DNA of 8,695 nt from Planctomycetota bacterium (GTDB lineage: Bacteria; Planctomycetota; GCA-002687715; DRQF01). The notes under the pieces were generated by a model that searched no databases, was not told where the DNA came from, and was given only the letters and a program-made list of their open reading frames with translations. Positions within the stretch are counted from its first letter, which is position 1. Each line of letters starts with the position of its first letter. Below, piece after piece: positions 6,022-8,695 of the stretch. The stretch lies in NCBI GenBank assembly GCA_024275615.1, contig JAJRYU010000385.1, positions 1-8,695 on the forward strand, written 5' to 3'. The position numbers were made by a program, and so were the translations under genes.

Positions 6022-6393
6022 ATGACCGAATACGAGAACAAACCGACAAAACAGGGTTGGAAGGCCTGGCTGAAACCTCTCGCTATCGTTGGCATGGTAG
6101 CGGCGTTCGGCTGGTATTTTGCTCAAGGTGAACCGGACTATCCTGAGGTTCAAGCGGGTGGTTCAGTCTATGAGCTCAAGCTCACGCCCTTGTGAGGCCC
6201 AAGCTGAGTGGCCACGGTCGAAGAGGCCCTCGGACGCCTGGATGGCGTCACATCCGTTTCTGCAGGTTATCGCTCTGATTCAGCTCTTGTCGCTGTGGCC
6301 AAGAATGTCACTCTCGACTTAGAGACTGTCAATCAGGCCCTCAAGTCGACCAAGTTCTCCTGCCTCGCCATCGGACCAGCGCCCAGAGACTGA
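6022..6393 (+). CDS. Membrane-anchored HMA-domain selenoprotein with two selenocysteines (UGA at 6193 and 6205)
   Basis: Reading TGA at 6193-6195 and 6205-6207 as selenocysteine gives one 123-residue protein. Residues 1-18 are polar and basic, 19-34 form a single membrane segment (AIVGMVAAFGWYFA), and about 48-119 match the beta-alpha-beta-beta-alpha-beta order of a heavy-metal-associated (HMA, MerP/CopZ-like) domain. U58 and U62 form U-G-P-S-U in the first loop, where HMA proteins have CxxC; the following VATVEEALGRLDGVTSV is a textbook HMA helix and strand. The spacing is UxxxU, one residue longer than CxxC. C114 is the only ordinary cysteine. The domain would bind or reduce a soft metal, or do thiol/selenol redox work, outside the membrane if oriented N-in; that is inference. 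ATG 6022 is the only start in frame after the stop at 5974, and its ribosome site is poor. A hairpin follows at 6404-6422. The alternative, a pseudogene with two nonsense codons, is less likely. Confidence 0.8.
6233..6249 (+). promoter_or_regulatory. Candidate bacterial SECIS element
   Basis: GACGCC (6233-6238) pairs perfectly with GGCGTC (6244-6249) around the loop TGGAT (6239-6243). The loop starts 31 bases after the second UGA (ends 6207). Bacterial SECIS rules as I know them ask for a loop about 16-37 bases downstream with a G in the first two loop positions. Both hold here. Confidence 0.6.
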
Positions 6394-6403
6394 AGTTTCG
6401 GCT

Positions 6404-6427
6404 TCAAGAAAGCTCTTCTTGAGTTTT
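6404..6427 (+). terminator. Terminator of the selenoprotein gene
   Basis: TCAAGAA (6404-6410) and TTCTTGA (6416-6422) form a perfect 7-bp stem with a 5-base loop, followed by GTTTT. It lies 10 bases after the TGA stop at 6391-6393, so that TGA is the true stop. The stem is AT-rich, hence moderate strength. Confidence 0.55.
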
Positions 6428-6474
6428 GCCGTTCGCACTGTGGCATTCTGGCTACTCTTGCGCCGTGTGCCCTC

Positions 6475-8256
6475 CTAATCGTCGGTGAGACTGACAAGGG
6501 TATCCCCAGCCTTGGGCTCGAGAGGTTGATCCACAGTGGCGATCCGTACTGTCTTGTCGCGAATCACCATGATGGGACGAGCCAGCCCAGCATAAGTCTT
6601 GGTGAAGTCATCAAATCCAAATTCTTCCGAAAGTGGGGTCGCTTTGAAGGTGGCTCCGGACGCGACCCGTGCGGCGATGTAAGCTTGGCCCATATCTCGG
6701 TCGAAGAGGATGCGCCCGTAGGAGCCTTGCACAGCCACTTCATGGTCGTGTTGTTTCAAGGTCATGGCGGATAGACGATAGACCGAACTCTTGCCGAATA
6801 CCTCGCTGAAATGTAAGGCGGCTAAGCGGTTGACTTCGCTGCTTTGAGTCAGTGCCAACATATGGCCCAATCCGCTGAGAGATAGATCCTCATGAACAAT
6901 CTCGCTGAGAATGTCGCCATGATAGGCGGGAAGACCGTCAAGCTTGGCTTTTTGGATCCGTTGCCTATTGCTATCCACGAGGAGTACGGCGATGCCCTGG
7001 GTTTGGAGCACATGAGCGAGTTTTCGCACCCAGTCCTGTGCCCCAACCAAGAGAAGGCCGTTGTCTTTTCCGCCGGCGACACCCAATTTCTTGGCGACGA
7101 GGTTCGCCGTGAGCCCGTAAAGGGTGACTGTGCCAACGATCACGGCGAAACTCACTGAGACCAACAGGTCTGCGCCATCGATTCCTGCATGATGAAGCTC
7201 AAGTGCGAAGACACTGGATACGGCCGCCGCCACAACTCCGCGTGGTGCCATCCACATCAGAAAGGCCCGGTCTTGCCAACTGACCCCGGCGGATTTCCAG
7301 GTCGAAATGAGAATGGACAAGGGGCGCCCGAGAATCACCAAGATGCCAAGAAAAGCGACAGCTCGCCAACCAAGAGCCTCCAACGCCTCGAGGTCAACAC
7401 GGGCCGCAAGGAGAATGAAGATACTCGAAATTAAGAGGACACGCAGGTTCTCCTTGAACTCGATAATGTGCCGAAGCACAACAGTTTTCTGGTTGGCGAG
7501 GACGGCACCCATCACAGTGACCGTCAACAAACCCGATTCTTCCTGGATGGCATTTGAACACACGAAAGCACCGACAACGCTGGCCAGTACGAAGGGGTTT
7601 TGGAGGTATTCTGGAATCCAATGGCGGCGCAAAGCGTGATGCAACAATCTCGCTAAAATGAAACCTCCGGCTCCACCAAGGAACAAAGTCAAGACGATGG
7701 CTTGGATTGTACTGAGGACGGCTTCGCCTTTGCTTTGGGCAATCAAGACATTGAAGACCAAAAGTGCAAGCATGGCTCCCACCGGATCAATAACGATGCC
7801 TTCCCATTTTAGGATCGTCGCCGTCGGACCTCGCGGACGAACTTGTCTGAGAATCGGGCCGATCACCGTGGGCCCAGTGACAGTGAGAATCGCCCCTAAG
7901 AGTAGGGATAAGTTCCACGGCATTTGCAGCACGAAGTGGGCTCCGGCAGCGCCCACAAACCAACTCACGATGGCGCCGATGCTGACCAAGGAGATCAAGG
8001 TGCCTTTGAGTTTTTGGATCTCATCCAATTCAAGGCTGAGGCCGCCTTCGAAGAGAATGAGTGCGACTGACAAGGACACAACAGGCAACAGGAGATTGCC
8101 GAGCAAGGCGTCCGGGTCGAGTACCCCAAATGTGGGGCCAACCAAGACACCCGCCAAGAGCAGAAGCAAGATGGCTGGGATACGCAAGCGCCACGACAAC
8201 CATTGTGCCGCTGCGCCGAGCACGGCGATAAGGACCAATCCTGTAGACTCTGTCAC
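6475..8256 (-). CDS. Cation/proton antiporter with C-terminal RCK (TrkA-N/TrkA-C) regulatory region
   Basis: A 593-residue inner-membrane protein expected to exchange Na+ or K+ for protons in pH and salt balance. Residues 1-390 form about a dozen membrane helices. The family signatures are LFEGGLSLEL (68-77), TGPTVIGPILR (127-137) and the ion-site helix WEGIVIDPVGA (151-161) with D157; APRGVVAAA (337-345) is the conserved late helix. The IDP form fits the NhaP/CPA1-type group. Residues 397-510 are a Rossmann-like TrkA-N region whose glycine loop is degenerate (LLLVGAQDWV, 401-410), with D428 after strand 2. A TrkA-C-like end follows (about 570-593). The frame is open up to 8448, but GTG at 8256 is chosen: homology starts there, GAGAAAG lies 7 bases before it, and the longer version would overlap the divergent gene at 8414. 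It is convergent with the selenoprotein gene. Confidence 0.87.
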   Translation of the reverse strand: MTESTGLVLIAVLGAAAQWLSWRLRIPAILLLLLAGVLVGPTFGVLDPDALLGNLLLPVVSLSVALILFEGGLSLELDEIQKLKGTLISLVSIGAIVSWFVGAAGAHFVLQMPWNLSLLLGAILTVTGPTVIGPILRQVRPRGPTATILKWEGIVIDPVGAMLALLVFNVLIAQSKGEAVLSTIQAIVLTLFLGGAGGFILARLLHHALRRHWIPEYLQNPFVLASVVGAFVCSNAIQEESGLLTVTVMGAVLANQKTVVLRHIIEFKENLRVLLISSIFILLAARVDLEALEALGWRAVAFLGILVILGRPLSILISTWKSAGVSWQDRAFLMWMAPRGVVAAAVSSVFALELHHAGIDGADLLVSVSFAVIVGTVTLYGLTANLVAKKLGVAGGKDNGLLLVGAQDWVRKLAHVLQTQGIAVLLVDSNRQRIQKAKLDGLPAYHGDILSEIVHEDLSLSGLGHMLALTQSSEVNRLAALHFSEVFGKSSVYRLSAMTLKQHDHEVAVQGSYGRILFDRDMGQAYIAARVASGATFKATPLSEEFGFDDFTKTYAGLARPIMVIRDKTVRIATVDQPLEPKAGDTLVSLTDD

Positions 8257-8338
8257 GTCTTTGCTTTCTCGGATCGAAGTCGTCGAACCGCAATGGGAAA
8301 CATCTTGAGCGATCTTAGTCAATTTTGCCAAGCGTGGG

Positions 8339-8354
8339 GGTCGTGGCCACGACC
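8339..8354. promoter_or_regulatory. 16-bp perfect palindrome, candidate operator
   Basis: GGTCGTGGCCACGACC is a perfect inverted repeat in the 157-base region between the divergent antiporter and aroD-like genes. The position suits a dimeric regulator controlling one or both genes. No regulator gene lies nearby and the site family is not recognised. Confidence 0.4.
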
Positions 8355-8413
8355 TTGTTTGGAGTAGGATAGTTGATGTCACGTCTCCTCTTCTCGTGTT
8401 CCGGAGGGTTCCG

Positions 8414-8695
8414 ATGTTTGTTGTCACTCTGCCAGAACGGATGATCAAAGACCCGGCGGAGTTTACCTTGGCAGCTCAAGCCGCAGGCGCTGATCTTGTC
8501 GAGATCCGTGGCGATCTAACGGCCAATCTGGCACCCTTTCGTTCAGCTCTACCACTGCTTGTTTCACCTCGTGGTGGTGATGCCAATGCTCTCTTGACCC
8601 TCGGCCCGGCCTGGCTGGACTTGGAAGGAGGAGAAGATGTCGATATTCCTCTTGGCACGCTTGTCTGTATCACGGGTGTTTCGGGATCGGGGAAA
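8414..8695 (+). CDS. aroD: 3-dehydroquinate dehydratase type I, N-terminal part (cut by the window edge and possibly chimeric)
   Basis: The first 70 or so residues resemble a type I DHQ dehydratase, the shikimate-pathway enzyme that removes water from 3-dehydroquinate. The strand-helix-strand start FVVTLPER with AGADLVEIRGDL (24-35) carries the conserved E30, R32 and D34 of the family's ELRLD motif. PLLVSPRGG (47-55) fits strand 3 and WLDLE (67-71) the IDLEL strand. The catalytic His and Lys lie beyond what is visible. From about residue 75 the frame reads DVDIPLG then VCITGVSGSGK, which matches a UvrA nucleotide-binding start and not the SxHDF strand expected next in AroD. GGAGG at 8403-8407 lies 6 bases before the ATG. 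The aroD identity is probable for the front part only; some organisms fuse AroD to AroE, which cannot be judged here. Confidence 0.6.
   Translation, partial: MFVVTLPERMIKDPAEFTLAAQAAGADLVEIRGDLTANLAPFRSALPLLVSPRGGDANALLTLGPAWLDLEGGEDVDIPLGTLVCITGVSGSGK
8636..8695 (+). other. UvrA-like Walker A segment joined in frame to the aroD-like gene
   Basis: Residues 75-94 of the last reading frame carry ITGVSGSGK, preceded by DVDIPLG. This is the sequence seen before and in the P-loop of UvrA ATPase domains. It stops at the window edge. It may be an assembly join, a recombination scar or a real fusion; the sequence alone cannot decide. Confidence 0.5.

Noticed and set aside
6208..6393. Independent short gene starting at GTG 6208
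   Set aside because: It would be an HMA domain lacking its first strand and metal loop, with no ribosome site. Reading through the two UGAs restores the whole fold.
6022..6393. Recoding of UGA as tryptophan or glycine by a variant genetic code
   Set aside because: TGG and GGN codons are used normally throughout, TGA ends the lipoprotein gene at the expected place, and base composition does not suit code-variant lineages.
7658..8308. A 216-codon plus-strand open frame
   Set aside because: It lies antisense to the antiporter's membrane helices. Its Pro/Arg/Thr-rich translation is typical of a shadow frame.
8257..8448. Extended N-terminus of the antiporter (64 extra residues)
   Set aside because: The segment is Arg/Ser/Thr-rich with no family similarity, overlaps the start of the divergent aroD-like gene, and a GTG with a purine-rich site at 8256 fits the family start.

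Overview
The window is gene-dense chromosomal DNA with moderate to slightly high GC. It carries ten protein-coding genes, one of them cut by the right edge. I see no tRNA, rRNA, CRISPR array or insertion sequence. Core genes (pyrE, rpsU, the start of an aroD-like gene) alternate with accessory genes. The organism is a Gram-negative-type bacterium: it has a lipoprotein signal, an outward-facing c-type haem motif and a sigma70-like promoter. The lipoprotein joining a phosphatase to a haem motif would suit Planctomycetes or another environmental lineage, but I cannot fix the phylum. The genetic code is standard, since tryptophans are encoded by TGG.

Layout from left to right: a TPR protein (+, 13-657); a short-chain dehydrogenase (-, 713-1417); pyrE (+, 1618-2175) behind a promoter that seems to fire at the start codon; a divergent TIR-like protein with an acidic linker (+, 2331-3332); a lipoprotein with a tyrosine/dual-specificity phosphatase domain and a C-terminal CxxCH haem motif (-, 3433-4455); a SAM methyltransferase (-, 4636-5454); rpsU with a TTG start and a strong terminator (+, 5655-5858); a membrane-anchored heavy-metal-associated (HMA) domain protein whose frame holds two UGA codons (+, 6022-6393); a cation/proton antiporter with an RCK-like tail (-, 6475-8256); and the 5' part of an aroD-like gene (+, 8414 to the edge).

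The most exciting item is 6022-6393. One continuous reading frame is interrupted only by two TGA codons, at 6193 and 6205. They fall in the first loop of an HMA fold, where family members carry the metal-binding CxxC. Read as selenocysteine they give a U-G-P-S-U motif. A perfect 6-bp hairpin with a UGGAU loop lies 25 nt after the second UGA, as expected of a bacterial SECIS element. Ordinary gene calling would miss this gene or split it into two fragments.

Most genes look like separate transcription units: strands alternate, and hairpins follow rpsU, the selenoprotein and the convergent pair near 3370-3406. No selenocysteine machinery (selA, selB, selC, selD) lies in the window. The last 60 bases continue the aroD-like frame into a UvrA-type Walker A sequence. 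This looks like a recombination or assembly junction rather than a normal gene.
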